DNA from: Acidobacteriota bacterium
GTDB taxonomy: Bacteria; Acidobacteriota; Blastocatellia; Pyrinomonadales; Pyrinomonadaceae
DNA: 64,000 bases
Reading direction: 5' to 3'
Assembly: GCA_020199775.1 (NCBI GenBank)
Contig: JAIVJZ010000043.1
Location: 1-64,000 of the forward strand
In this document: positions 46,301 to 54,740 of the stretch, one piece after another
Position numbering within the stretch: the stretch's first letter is position 1
Layout of the letters: each line of letters begins with the position of its first letter
Translations under genes and position numbers: made by a program
Notes under the pieces: generated by a model
Seen by the model: only the letters and a program-made list of their open reading frames with translations
Told to the model about the DNA's origin: nothing
Database searches by the model: none

Positions 46301-46749
46301 CTCACGTTCCTTTCTAAATGTGATCGCGGTGGGCGAGGTCGGTAACTAACTGGTCTCAGTCAACGCGCGCTTTTCGTGCCGTCGTGCGCTGCTGCTGCTG
46401 CGGCGGCGGCGGCGGCGGTCGTCCACCTGTCGGATGATTCGGTGGCCGCCTCTTCGGTCAATGTTTTTAAGGAGCTTGTAAACAGGAGCACTTATCTCAC
46501 GCGGACGAAAAACAGTCTACGAGGAGAATGAGAAAAGGCGGCGGGGGAATTCCCTTGTCGGACGGGGAATAAAAAATCGCGTCGGCGGGGAATAAGAATG
46601 CGTCGGTCAGGTATGCGGCGGCGGAGCGAATAGCATTCACTTGATGGCGCATGAGCGTACCGGCGCGCGACGCGAGGGGCATCGGGAGGCGGGCGGAGTG
46701 GTGGCGTCGTCGTTATTGATGCGGCGGTGTCGTTATTGATCTTGCAGCG
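46301..46749. other. Intergenic region with ECF-like promoter and short repeats
   Basis: 449 bp between two minus-strand genes. It holds a CTG/CGG triplet run near 46390-46412, two copies of GGGGAATAA (46565 and 46588), and a direct duplication of GTTATTGATCTTGCAGC overlapping the 3' end of the response-regulator gene (46733-46768). No credible gene is seen on either strand. Confidence 0.5.
46589..46613 (+). promoter_or_regulatory. ECF-type promoter motif, orphan
   Basis: GGAAT at 46589-46593 in GGGGAATAAG, then exactly 17 nt, then GTA at 46611-46613 in GGTATGC. It is identical in layout to the four promoters around the ECF gene. It points along the plus strand into the antisense side of the response-regulator gene, with no plus-strand gene behind it. 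The GGAAT copy at 46566 lacks GTA at this spacing. Confidence 0.5.
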
Positions 46750-47403
46750 TTATTGATCTTGCAGCCAGCCGCGGTGCAATGCGTAGCGGACGACCTCGAC
46801 GCGATTCTTGAGGCCGAGTTTCTCCATGATCTTCGACTTGTGGCCTTCGACGGTCTTGACGCTGATGTTGAGCCGCACGGCGATCTCCTTGTTGCTGTGA
46901 CCCCACGCAATGAGGCGCAGCACTTCTTCCTCGCGCTCGCTCAGGTCGCCGCCCTGCACAGACTCTCTGGATGATTGGCGACCCACATAGCTCGTCACGA
47001 TCTTGCTCGCGATCTCCGGGTCGATGTAGATGCCGCCCGCCGCGACGACGCGGATCGCGCGGATCAACTCGGCGGCGGCGGCGCGCTTCAGCATGTAGCC
47101 GGAGACGCCCGCTTGCAGCATTTGTTGAAGGAACCCTTTGTCCTCGTGCGCCGTCAGGATTAACACTTTGACGTTCGGCACGTCGCGTTTGATCCGCTCG
47201 GTCGCCTGCACGCCGTTGAGGTCGGGCATGGTGATGTCGAGAATGAGGATGTCGGGCTGAAGCGATTTGACCTTGTGCCACGCTTCGCGCCCGTCGCCGG
47301 CCTCGCCGATGACCTCCATGTCAGCCTGCCCGTTGATGAGTCCTTTGACGCCGTCGCGGATCAACGCATGGTCGTCGGCGAGCAGCACGCGTAGTTTATT
47401 CAT
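46750..47403 (-). CDS. NarL/FixJ-type response regulator
   Basis: 217-aa regulator. The receiver domain (residues about 1-120) has the acidic pair (LLADDHALIR), phosphoacceptor Asp in ILILDITMPDLNG, switch Thr in LILTAHED and the conserved Lys in GYMLKRAAA. A LuxR-type DNA-binding domain follows (SEREEEVLRLIAWGHSNKEI, ISVKTVEGHKSKIMEKLG). Start 47403 overlaps the kinase's 3' end by 8 nt (47396-47403), so the pair is translationally coupled and surely cognate. Target promoters are unknown. Confidence 0.93.
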   Translation of the reverse strand: MNKLRVLLADDHALIRDGVKGLINGQADMEVIGEAGDGREAWHKVKSLQPDILILDITMPDLNGVQATERIKRDVPNVKVLILTAHEDKGFLQQMLQAGVSGYMLKRAAAAELIRAIRVVAAGGIYIDPEIASKIVTSYVGRQSSRESVQGGDLSEREEEVLRLIAWGHSNKEIAVRLNISVKTVEGHKSKIMEKLGLKNRVEVVRYALHRGWLQDQ

Positions 47404-50400
47404 GGTTCGCGGCCTCCATGATTCCCACCGGAACGGGCATGCGCACGTAGAGGGTGGTGCCCTGTCCCGGCGCTGACTCGATGTCGAGCGCGCCGCCCAC
47501 GAGCGCGGCCCGCTCCCGCATTCCCAACACCCCCAGTCGCCGCTCGGCAACCGGCACGCGCCCCAACGCCTCCACGTCAAAACCCTTCCCGTCGTCTTCG
47601 ACAATGGCGAGCAAGTGGTCTTGGCGTTGTTCGAGGATGACGCTGACGTGGCGCGCTTCGGCGTGGCGGAGAATGTTGGTCAACGCCTCCTGCGCGATCC
47701 GGTAGACGGTCGTTTCAATCTGGGGCGGCAGCCTGCGCTTGGTCACGCCGAGGCTATGAAAGTCGGCGGGCACGCGCGCGCGCTCAGACCATTCTTCGAC
47801 ATAGTTCGAGAGCGCGGTGAGCAGGCCGAGGTCGTCCAACATGGCGGGGCGCAACTCCCAAGCGAGGCGATGCAGCTCTTTCCCCAGTTGCTCGACGGAG
47901 TCGTGCAATTGTCCGAGCCGCGCAACGGCCGACGGAGACGGCGGCGGCTGCAAATTTTTCAAGCCGCTGAGTCCGAGCATGATGGCGGTGAGGTGCTGCC
48001 CGGTCTGGTCGTGGAGTTCGCGCGCGATGCGACGGCGTTCGTCCTCCTGCGCCGTCACGAGTTGTCGCGTCCACTCGGCACGCGCCTCTTCGGCGCGCTT
48101 GCGCTCGGTGATATCGCGCGAGGTGGAGAGCAGTCGTTCGACCCGCCCTTCGGCATCCGTGATCGGCGTCACCACCACGTCCCACCATTTGGGCGTGCCC
48201 TGCGTCGTCGGGCAAAAGCCTTGAAACGAACCGATGCCGCCCGCCTTCGCCTTCACGATTGCGTCACGCGCGTGTTGTTGTTCGGCCTCTTCCCAGAAAC
48301 TCACCCAGTCACAGTTGAGGTAGCTCGCAAAGTCGCACATCTCAAGCAGCTTTTGCCCGTTCGGGTTGACGTACAGGAGCCGCCCTTCGAGATCGAGCAC
48401 CTTGATGCAGTCGCTGCTGCTCTCGATAATTCTGGCGTTGAACTCCTCGCTCTGGCGCAGGGCATTCTCCGTCCGCTTGCGTTCGGCGACCTCGGCCTGC
48501 AAGCCGCGGTTGGCTTCGCCTAGTTCGGCGGTGCGTTCTACGACGCGCACTTCCAACTCGTCGTGCGCTTCTTTGAGCGCGGCCTCGGCGCGTTTGCGAA
48601 CGGCAAACTGGCCGATCTGGCTGCCGATGGTGGACATCATGTTCAGCAGTTCATGGTCGGGCGGGCGCACCTCGGTGCAGAAGAACTCCATCACGCCGAG
48701 AATCTCTTCGCCGAGGATGACGGGAAAGCCGACGGCCGCGTGCAACCCCTCGCGCGCGGCAATCGAGGAGCGCGGAAACCGGCTGTCGCTGGCTATGTCG
48801 GCGACCCACAGCGGGCGGCGGCTAGCCCAGACGTGACTCGGAAATCCCGTGTTTCGCGGAAAGGCCGCGGTGCGGCTGACGTGCTCGAATTCGGTCGCCT
48901 GCAAATTGTCGTCGCACCATATTTCCACGCACCGCAACACATCGCTTTCTTGATCGACGAACCAGAGCGCGCCGAGTTTCAACCCCAGACTCTCGCAGAT
49001 GGCGCGCAGGATGCGCTCCGTGGCCTCGTTCAACGTGGCGGCCTCGGCCAGTACGCGTGTGATGGCGAATTGCGCCGTCAAGCGACGCTCGGAACGTTTG
49101 TGCTCCGTGATGTCGCTCGTCAGAGAGAGGATGCAGCGTTCGCCGCCGACCTCGATAATCTCCGCCGAGAACAATCCCGTCCGCACATCGCCCGACTTCA
49201 TGCGGAAGTTGACCACCGCTTCGCTGATCCGGCCCGCGTCTTCCAGCACGCCCACCAGCCGCAGACCCTCGCGCGGGTCGTCCCAGAGGTTCAACTCAAG
49301 CGTGCTGTGGCCGATGATCTCTTCGCGTGTGTACTTCGTCACCTTGAGGAAACTGTCGTTGACATAGAGATAGCTCCCGTCCTCCAGACGGTTGATCGAC
49401 ATCGGCACGGGGCTCACGTTGAAGGCTTTGAAGAAACGCTCCTCGGAAGCGCGCAGGGCGGCCTCGCCGAGTTTGCGCTCGGTGATGTCGGCCGCGATCC
49501 CGGCGATGCGGTAGACTTGCCCGGACTCATCAGCGATGGGGAAGGCGCGGTCGTGTATCCAGCGCAGCGCGCCGTCGGGGCGCGTGATGCAATACTCTTC
49601 GTCGTAAGTCCCCACCGGCTGCTTGTTCAGGACGGCCTCGCGGACTCGCTCGCGGTCGTCCGGGTGGACGGCCTCAAGCCAGGAATCCGGCGCGTCGTAG
49701 AGATTTTCGCACGGCCTCCCCCAGACCCTCTCGTAACCTCCGCTGACATAGATCAAGCCTTTGTCCGACATGTCGCTCAGCCAGAAAACCTCTTTGATGT
49801 TTTCGGCCAACTGGCGGAATCGCTCCTCGCTCTCGCGCAACTCGTCCTCGGCGCGCTTGCGCTCCGTGATGTCGTGGACGACGACGAGGAGGCCGATGAT
49901 CGCCCCCTTCGCATCGCGCAGCGGGCTGTACCTTGAGGATGTCCAACCCGTCTTGTCCGTGTGCGGGATCGAATACGCGATGTCGGGCAGAGAGACGACT
50001 TCGCCGCCGAGCGCGCGCCGCAGCAGCGGCTCGACCTCCTGCGCGCGCAGGAACGGGAACAAATCGAAAGGCGATCTGCCCAACACCTTTTCCGCGCGCA
50101 GCCCGGTCACCTCCTCCATGTAAGGATTCCACACAACGTACCTGAGTTCGCGGTCATAAACGATGATGCCTTCGCGCGCGCTGGCGATGATCTGTTTGTT
50201 GAACTCGTTGGATTCCAGGAGCGCCTCTTCGGCGTGTTTGCGCGCGGAGATGTCGCGGATGATGGCTTGCAGCATCCCCGTCTCCGTCATCCGGCCGCTG
50301 ATCTCGACCGGCAGGAACGTGCCGTCCCTGCGCCGCAGACGGCGTTCGGTGATGAGCGATTTGCCGGCGCGCAACTCTTCGAAGCGGATGGGCGCAACGG

Positions 50401-51010
50401 CTAGGTCTTCGGCGAGCACGAAGTCGCGCACGTTGAGGCGCAGCATTTCCTCGCGCGTGTAGTCGAGCATCTCGCAGAGTTTCGAGTTCACGTCGATGAA
50501 GTTGCCGTCCAGATCGTAAGTGTGGATACCGTCGGACGCGTGCTCCATGAGCAGGCGGTATTTATTCTCGCTCTGCTTCAACTCCTGCTCCGCTCTCCTG
50601 CTTTCGGTGATGTTCAGGTGGGACACGACGACGCACGCGGGACGATTGCGTAGCGGCTCGACGGACATTAAGAACCATCGTTCCTCGCCCGGCGAGCGGC
50701 AGGGGTACTCAAGCGCGAAGCGCGTGGTCGAACCGTCGAGCACGGCGCGGATGCCGGCGAGCGCGGCCTGCGCTTCGGCTGCGTCCGCGCCCGACGCGCG
50801 CCCGTAGGCGTCGAAGTAACTCGTGCCGACGGGCGCACCACCGTTCTCGTCGGCGAAACGCGTCCATGCTTCGTTGACGGCGATGATGCGGCCGCGATTA
50901 TCCAGCACCGCGATCTGCGTCGAGAGCGAGTCGCAGATCGCGCGATGTAGGGCATCTTCAGCCCCTACAGCCAGATCGCCCCGTGTCACTTCTTCCACAT
51001 CATTTTTCAT
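47396..51010 (-). CDS. Multi-PAS/GAF sensor histidine kinase, NarL-partner (HisKA_3) type
   Basis: 1204-aa soluble kinase without membrane helices, so it senses a cytoplasmic or diffusible signal. Five PAS domains occupy about residues 15-635 (phrases LLMEHASDGIHTYDLDGNFI, GLRAEKVLGRSPFDLFPF and others, several followed by PAC segments). A GAF domain is at about 640-800 (ITRVLAEAATLNEATERIL), a coiled coil at about 810-840, a sixth PAS at about 845-960, then HisKA_3 with the phospho-His in ARELHDQTGQHLTAI near residue 1000. The HATPase_c has an N box (ILRHAEARHVSV) and G box (VEDDGKGFD, RLGVLGMRERAALVGG). No phosphoacceptor or haem motif is certain. Confidence 0.93.
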   Translation of the reverse strand: MKNDVEEVTRGDLAVGAEDALHRAICDSLSTQIAVLDNRGRIIAVNEAWTRFADENGGAPVGTSYFDAYGRASGADAAEAQAALAGIRAVLDGSTTRFALEYPCRSPGEERWFLMSVEPLRNRPACVVVSHLNITESRRAEQELKQSENKYRLLMEHASDGIHTYDLDGNFIDVNSKLCEMLDYTREEMLRLNVRDFVLAEDLAVAPIRFEELRAGKSLITERRLRRRDGTFLPVEISGRMTETGMLQAIIRDISARKHAEEALLESNEFNKQIIASAREGIIVYDRELRYVVWNPYMEEVTGLRAEKVLGRSPFDLFPFLRAQEVEPLLRRALGGEVVSLPDIAYSIPHTDKTGWTSSRYSPLRDAKGAIIGLLVVVHDITERKRAEDELRESEERFRQLAENIKEVFWLSDMSDKGLIYVSGGYERVWGRPCENLYDAPDSWLEAVHPDDRERVREAVLNKQPVGTYDEEYCITRPDGALRWIHDRAFPIADESGQVYRIAGIAADITERKLGEAALRASEERFFKAFNVSPVPMSINRLEDGSYLYVNDSFLKVTKYTREEIIGHSTLELNLWDDPREGLRLVGVLEDAGRISEAVVNFRMKSGDVRTGLFSAEIIEVGGERCILSLTSDITEHKRSERRLTAQFAITRVLAEAATLNEATERILRAICESLGLKLGALWFVDQESDVLRCVEIWCDDNLQATEFEHVSRTAAFPRNTGFPSHVWASRRPLWVADIASDSRFPRSSIAAREGLHAAVGFPVILGEEILGVMEFFCTEVRPPDHELLNMMSTIGSQIGQFAVRKRAEAALKEAHDELEVRVVERTAELGEANRGLQAEVAERKRTENALRQSEEFNARIIESSSDCIKVLDLEGRLLYVNPNGQKLLEMCDFASYLNCDWVSFWEEAEQQHARDAIVKAKAGGIGSFQGFCPTTQGTPKWWDVVVTPITDAEGRVERLLSTSRDITERKRAEEARAEWTRQLVTAQEDERRRIARELHDQTGQHLTAIMLGLSGLKNLQPPPSPSAVARLGQLHDSVEQLGKELHRLAWELRPAMLDDLGLLTALSNYVEEWSERARVPADFHSLGVTKRRLPPQIETTVYRIAQEALTNILRHAEARHVSVILEQRQDHLLAIVEDDGKGFDVEALGRVPVAERRLGVLGMRERAALVGGALDIESAPGQGTTLYVRMPVPVGIMEAANHE

Positions 51011-51386
51011 AGATGAACGCCTTACTCAATACCGGTGGGAAACACGTCGGGCGACGTGCACGAGTTGACAGTTATCATATCACTCGCGGCTCTCAAGCGA
51101 TTCCGGCCGGAGGGAGCGGCCTGCCTGCATGCCTGATGCGTTGTCGCGCGAGGGAAGATTTGTCCGGCCCTTTTGCCTCGGGCCATGCGGTCGCGGCGCA
51201 GGCCGGGGCATCAGACTATAAAACTCAGTTGTAATGCGGGGGCATGTGGAAACAGTAATATATTTGTCGCGGTTGAAATGACGACTAATTCTGTCAGTCG
51301 CTCGTCTTAAGGCACGCTGCAAGATTTTGTCACAGCGCAATCCCAGGCAAGCATTTCGGCGGCGTCGCCCGCCGAGCACAACTTTT
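51011..51386. other. Intergenic region, no gene recognised
   Basis: 376 bp upstream of the sensor-kinase gene and downstream of the anti-sigma gene, both minus strand. It should contain the kinase promoter. An ATTCC at 51099 has no TAC at the ECF spacing. Nothing else was recognised. Confidence 0.4.
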
Positions 51387-52373
51387 TCAGGCGGCATTCT
51401 CTGAGCGCGCGATGTGCTCTTGAACCGAAGCGGCGAAGGCGCGCGCGACGGCCAAATTTTCGGCCTCGCTCAAATCCGACACGACGAAGACGCCGTGGCG
51501 GGCGGTCTCGAAACACGAGACTTGATATTGCCCGCTGCGTGAACACGCGATGACCTGTCGTCCCGCCTCGTCCGGCGACGCGCTCTGCCCCGCGTGCGCC
51601 TCCGTCTCGTCATGCTTGTGCTCGGCGACGAGGAACGAGACGACGCGGCCGCGATGTTTGAGCACCACGTGGGCGAAGCGTTGGCCTTTGAACACGCAGG
51701 AGTGAGATTCGATAAATTCAAATTGTCCCGTCAAATCTTCGCTCCGGGTTTTAATCACGCTCGTCAGATTGGTGAACGCAGGGTCGTACTTGCGCCCGGC
51801 CTCTTCCAGATCAATCGGGTCTTCCGCGAGGTTGAACTTGATGGCGCAATCCCTGTGGTCTCCGGCGGCGGCCTCACTCAGCGCGAAGCTGGCATGACGC
51901 ATGCCCGGCGACCCCTGAGGCTGCGACGACGAGGACTCGCCCCCCGCAACTTTTCCCGTCGCAGTGGGGCGTGTGTCTCCCCCGGTCACGGCGACACCGG
52001 CGGGCAGAGGTTGCGGACTCCGGCGTTGTTGCAGCGCGAAGAGTCCGATCCCGACGGCGATGAGCAGCGAAGCCGCGACGGCGACAGGCCACCCGCCGAT
52101 GCGCCCGAACAAGTCGGGCTGCGCCCGCGCCTCGCCGTGAGCCTGCGAGCGCAGGTCGGCGTGCAGCCGCCGGGCAAATTCCGGCCGCACGCCGACCTCG
52201 GCGTCGCCGTAGAAGGCGGCGCGCAGCCGTGCGCGCAACTCGCGCCGCGCGGCGAGTTCGCGGCGGCAGGCGGCGCAACCTTCAAGGTGCTGGAGCACTT
52301 CGTGGTTGGTCTCGACCAGCAACTCGTCGCCGAGGTACGAATCGGCGATGTCATAGAAATCACTACACTCCAT
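51387..52373 (-). CDS. Membrane-spanning zinc anti-sigma factor
   Basis: 328-aa protein directly downstream of the ECF sigma gene (35-bp gap, AGGAGAG ribosome site). The N-terminal cytoplasmic domain has the zinc anti-sigma signature HLEGCAAC (H-x3-C-x2-C, residues about 29-36). One transmembrane helix (VAVAASLLIAVGIGLFAL) is at about residues 95-115. The periplasmic domain (about 180-328) has four conserved-looking Cys (HRDCAIKF, ESHSCVFKG, VIACSRSG, VSCFETA) that could sense oxidants by disulphide formation. It is expected to hold the ECF factor inactive until stressed, like RsrA/ChrR-type factors. The redox role is inference from Cys content and regulon. Confidence 0.88.
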   Translation of the reverse strand: MECSDFYDIADSYLGDELLVETNHEVLQHLEGCAACRRELAARRELRARLRAAFYGDAEVGVRPEFARRLHADLRSQAHGEARAQPDLFGRIGGWPVAVAASLLIAVGIGLFALQQRRSPQPLPAGVAVTGGDTRPTATGKVAGGESSSSQPQGSPGMRHASFALSEAAAGDHRDCAIKFNLAEDPIDLEEAGRKYDPAFTNLTSVIKTRSEDLTGQFEFIESHSCVFKGQRFAHVVLKHRGRVVSFLVAEHKHDETEAHAGQSASPDEAGRQVIACSRSGQYQVSCFETARHGVFVVSDLSEAENLAVARAFAASVQEHIARSENAA

Positions 52374-52408
52374 TTAACTTTCTCTCTCCTGACTATCTTT
52401 CTCCCGGC

Positions 52409-53002
52409 TCATCCGGAAAAAGGCAACACCTGACTGCTCGCCCCGCCGTCGCCCTCGCGCCCGATGCCGTGCGCGTCGGCGCAATTTCCCAGCTCCGCGC
52501 GAAGTAGTTTTCGCCCGCGGTGCAGCCGCGACATGACCGTGCCGATGGGCACGCCGAGGGCTTCGGAAATCTCTTTGTAAGCCATGTCCTCCACGTCCGA
52601 GAGGATCACGACCTCCTGAAACTGCACGGGCAGCGCGCGCAAGGCGTTGAGGATGTCTTCGTCCGTAATGCCCTGCGGCGTGGGCGGCATGAAGGCCACC
52701 GTCGCGGCGATCCGCTCTTCGCTGTCGCTGACGAGGCGAAGCTTCGACCCGGCGCGCAGCCGCTTGCTGTTCATGTGGTACATGATCGAGATGAGCCACG
52801 CGCGACAATTCGTGCCCCGCTTGAAGCGGTGAAACGATGCGAGCGCCTGTGCAAAAGTCTCCTGCACGAGGTCTTCGGCCTCCGTGCGGTTGCGCACGAG
52901 CCACATCGCGATGCGAAACAGGTCGTCGAGGTAAGGCATCGCTTCGCTCTCGAAGGCCGCCCACTGATCCTCGCGCTTTGTCTGTCTTGTGAACTTGAAC
53001 AT
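52409..53002 (-). CDS. ECF RNA polymerase sigma factor
   Basis: 197-aa sigma-70 family factor. Region 2 (about residues 20-90: YLDDLFRIAMWLVRNRTEAE, DLVQETFAQALASFHRF, CRAWLISIMYHMNSKRLR) binds the -10 element and region 4 (about 125-175: ALRALPVQFQEVVILSDVED, YKEISEALGVPIGTVMSRLH) the -35 element. Start 53002 is preferred to an upstream GTG at 53059, because the promoter found at 53066-53090 would place the transcription start near 53058. The same promoter motif precedes three neighbouring operons, so autoregulation and a local regulon are likely. Confidence 0.92.
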   Translation of the reverse strand: MFKFTRQTKREDQWAAFESEAMPYLDDLFRIAMWLVRNRTEAEDLVQETFAQALASFHRFKRGTNCRAWLISIMYHMNSKRLRAGSKLRLVSDSEERIAATVAFMPPTPQGITDEDILNALRALPVQFQEVVILSDVEDMAYKEISEALGVPIGTVMSRLHRGRKLLRAELGNCADAHGIGREGDGGASSQVLPFSG

Positions 53003-53065
53003 AGAACTCAGCCGAATCCGGCGACCAACTCGAAACGTCGGGATGCAACTCCCGCACACGGATCA

Positions 53066-53090
53066 TACCCGCGCGCCTCCGAATTATTCC
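53066..53090 (-). promoter_or_regulatory. ECF-type promoter of the sigma/anti-sigma operon
   Basis: On the minus strand GGGGAATAATT (GGAAT = 53090-53086) is followed after exactly 17 nt by GTA (53068-53066, in GGGTATGAT). The predicted start is about 53058, giving a leader of about 55 nt to ATG 53002. It matches the motif of the three other promoters. Confidence 0.75.
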
Positions 53091-53174
53091 CCGAAACACT
53101 CTTCTTTGTTTTTGCGCCCCCTCTTATGGTCTCGCATTGTTTCGCCGAGGGCGGGAGAGATTATTCAGGGGGCG

Positions 53175-53199
53175 GGAATAAAAGACGGCGGAACTTGTA
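53175..53199 (+). promoter_or_regulatory. ECF-type promoter of the thioredoxin-CcdA-TlpA operon
   Basis: CGGGAATAAAAG, GGAAT at 53175-53179, then 17 nt, then GTA at 53197-53199 (TTGTATCAC). It is divergent from the sigma-gene promoter, about 85 bp apart. The leader to ATG 53411 is long (about 200 nt) and contains an inverted repeat. Confidence 0.75.
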
Positions 53200-53215
53200 T
53201 CACTGTAACGGCAAC

Positions 53216-53299
53216 GCGAAAAAGGTCAAGGCTTCATTGGCGTCGGAACGCACAAGTCCCTTTCGCAAGATCGGCGAATAAAGTTTTGACCTTTTTCGC
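53216..53299 (+). repeat. Perfect 14-bp inverted repeat in the thioredoxin leader
   Basis: GCGAAAAAGGTCAA (53216-53229) and its exact reverse complement (53286-53299) flank 56 bp. It lies between the ECF promoter and the gene, inside the predicted 5' leader. It could form a long-range hairpin or be an operator or mobile-repeat trace. Confidence 0.65.
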
Positions 53300-53410
53300 T
53301 GTGGCCGCCGTCGCCGCCACGACACCTCGCCGGGAGATGTCGAGACGCGGGTCGTGCCGCTCGCCACAACTAAGAAATTTCAACTTTAACCAACAATTTT
53401 GGAGGAGAAC

Positions 53411-53884
53411 ATGAAACACACAATGCTCGGTCGGTTGACGCTGGTCGTCGCCATTTTTTCGGTGCTGGCCATCGGCGTCAGCGCGCAGGACAAGATGAGC
53501 GGCAAGATGGACGACAAGATGATGGGCGACAAGATGGGCAAGATGGACAACATGATGGGTCACGCCAAGACCACGGTGGCTATCATCCGCGCCGATTGGT
53601 GCAGCGCGTGCCAGAAAATCGAACCCACGCTGGCTCAACTCAAAGAACAGTACAAAGGTCGCATCAACTTCGTCGTGCTCGACGTGACGACCGACGAGTC
53701 GACGCGAGCGGCGACGGCGACGGCGCGCAAGCACGGGCTCGCCAAATTCTTCGCCGCGAATAAGAAGAAAACTTCCACCGTGGTCGTCCTCGATTCCAAG
53801 CACAAAATCCTGTTCAAGACGGATCACAACGACAATCGCGAAGCCTATGTGAGAGCTTTCGACAGCGCGATTGCCAGAGGCTAA
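53411..53884 (+). CDS. Exported thioredoxin-like protein with a methionine-rich segment
   Basis: 157-aa periplasmic protein with a strong GGAGGAG ribosome site. The signal peptide covers residues 1-25 (ending VSAQ). Immediately after it, residues 29-49 hold eight Met (at 29, 33, 37, 38, 42, 45, 48, 49) spaced by Lys, Asp and Gly. Then a thioredoxin domain has the active site WCSAC (Cys64/Cys67), and later strands (RINFVVLDVTTDEST, KKTSTVVVLDSKHKILF). The Met cluster looks like a methionine-rich oxidant sink, while the CxxC would reduce disulphides or repaired proteins; that combination is inferred. It heads an operon with CcdA-like and TlpA genes, under an ECF-type promoter. It lacks a cis-Pro that I can assign with certainty. 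Confidence 0.85.
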   Translation: MKHTMLGRLTLVVAIFSVLAIGVSAQDKMSGKMDDKMMGDKMGKMDNMMGHAKTTVAIIRADWCSACQKIEPTLAQLKEQYKGRINFVVLDVTTDESTRAATATARKHGLAKFFAANKKKTSTVVVLDSKHKILFKTDHNDNREAYVRAFDSAIARG

Positions 53885-53945
53885 TAGGGCGGACAGAGCT
53901 TGACCATTCGGCTCCTGCCGCAGGGGCTAGCAGGATGAGAAGACG

Positions 53946-54674
53946 ATGAACAACTTCGCCGCCAATTTACAGGAACATCTCGCCGCCGGATCGCTGCTCG
54001 CGTACCCGGCGGCTTTTCTCGCCGGGCTGCTCATCAGCTTTACGCCGTGCGTCTATCCAGTGATCCCGATCCAACTCGGCTTCATCGGCGGGCAAACGTC
54101 GGCCGGCGCACACGGCACACGTCGCGGGAGCAGTCGCGGCTTCGTGCTCTCGGTGCTGTTCGTCGTGGGGATGGCTTCGGTCTATGCCGCGCTCGGCGCG
54201 GCGGCCTCTTTGACGGGCACGCTGTTCGGCATCTGGGCGGCCAGCCCGTGGACGTTCCTGTTCGTCAGCCAGGTGGTGCTCGCGCTCGGCCTCTCGATGC
54301 TTGACGTTTTTCAGTTGCCGTCGCCGCAGTTGTTGGCGCGTTGGAATCCTCAACGCAAAGGTAACGGCTACGTTTCCGCGCTCCTGATCGGCGCATCCTC
54401 GGGCCTGGTCGTCGGGCCTTGCACGGCGCCGGCGCTCGGCGCCGTGCTGGCCTACGTCGGGACGCAGGGGCACGTCGCTTTCGGCGCGTCGCTGCTGTTC
54501 GTCTTTGCGCTCGGCATGGGCGCATTGATGGTCGTGCTGGGAACATTCGGCGGCGTTCTGTTGGGGCTGCCGAACTCCGGCGCGTGGATGGTCAAAGTCA
54601 AAAAGGCGTTTGGCGTCGTGATGATCTTGATCGCCGAATACCTGCTTATCGAAGCCGGCCGGCGTTTTGTCTAA
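53946..54674 (+). CDS. CcdA/DsbD-beta-like membrane electron carrier
   Basis: 242-aa integral membrane protein with six predicted helices. The two redox-active Cys regions of the CcdA/DsbD family are clear: [14 protein letters not shown] near residue 32 and [13 protein letters not shown] near residue 158. It moves electrons from cytoplasmic thioredoxin across the membrane to periplasmic partners. It lies 62 bp after the Met-rich thioredoxin and 66 bp before TlpA, so its likely clients are those proteins and, through them, the Msr enzymes encoded nearby. Length fits the short CcdA form. Confidence 0.92.
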   Translation: MNNFAANLQEHLAAGSLLAYPAAFLAGLLISFTPCVYPVIPIQLGFIGGQTSAGAHGTRRGSSRGFVLSVLFVVGMASVYAALGAAASLTGTLFGIWAASPWTFLFVSQVVLALGLSMLDVFQLPSPQLLARWNPQRKGNGYVSALLIGASSGLVVGPCTAPALGAVLAYVGTQGHVAFGASLLFVFALGMGALMVVLGTFGGVLLGLPNSGAWMVKVKKAFGVVMILIAEYLLIEAGRRFV

Positions 54675-54740
54675 CAGAGCTCTGCGCGTCCGCCAAGGGG
54701 CGCGCACGGATTTTCTCAATTTGAAGGAAGAAGGTAAGCG

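Noticed and set aside
48563-49936. Plus-strand 457-codon open frame inside the sensor kinase
   Set aside because: Antisense of clear PAS/GAF coding; no family resemblance.
51095-51103. ATTCC upstream of the kinase as a minus-strand ECF promoter
   Set aside because: The triplet at the required spacing is TCA, not TAC.
53003-53059. Longer N-terminus of the ECF factor from the GTG at 53059
   Set aside because: The predicted transcription start lies at about 53058, and the added residues have no sigma-factor similarity.
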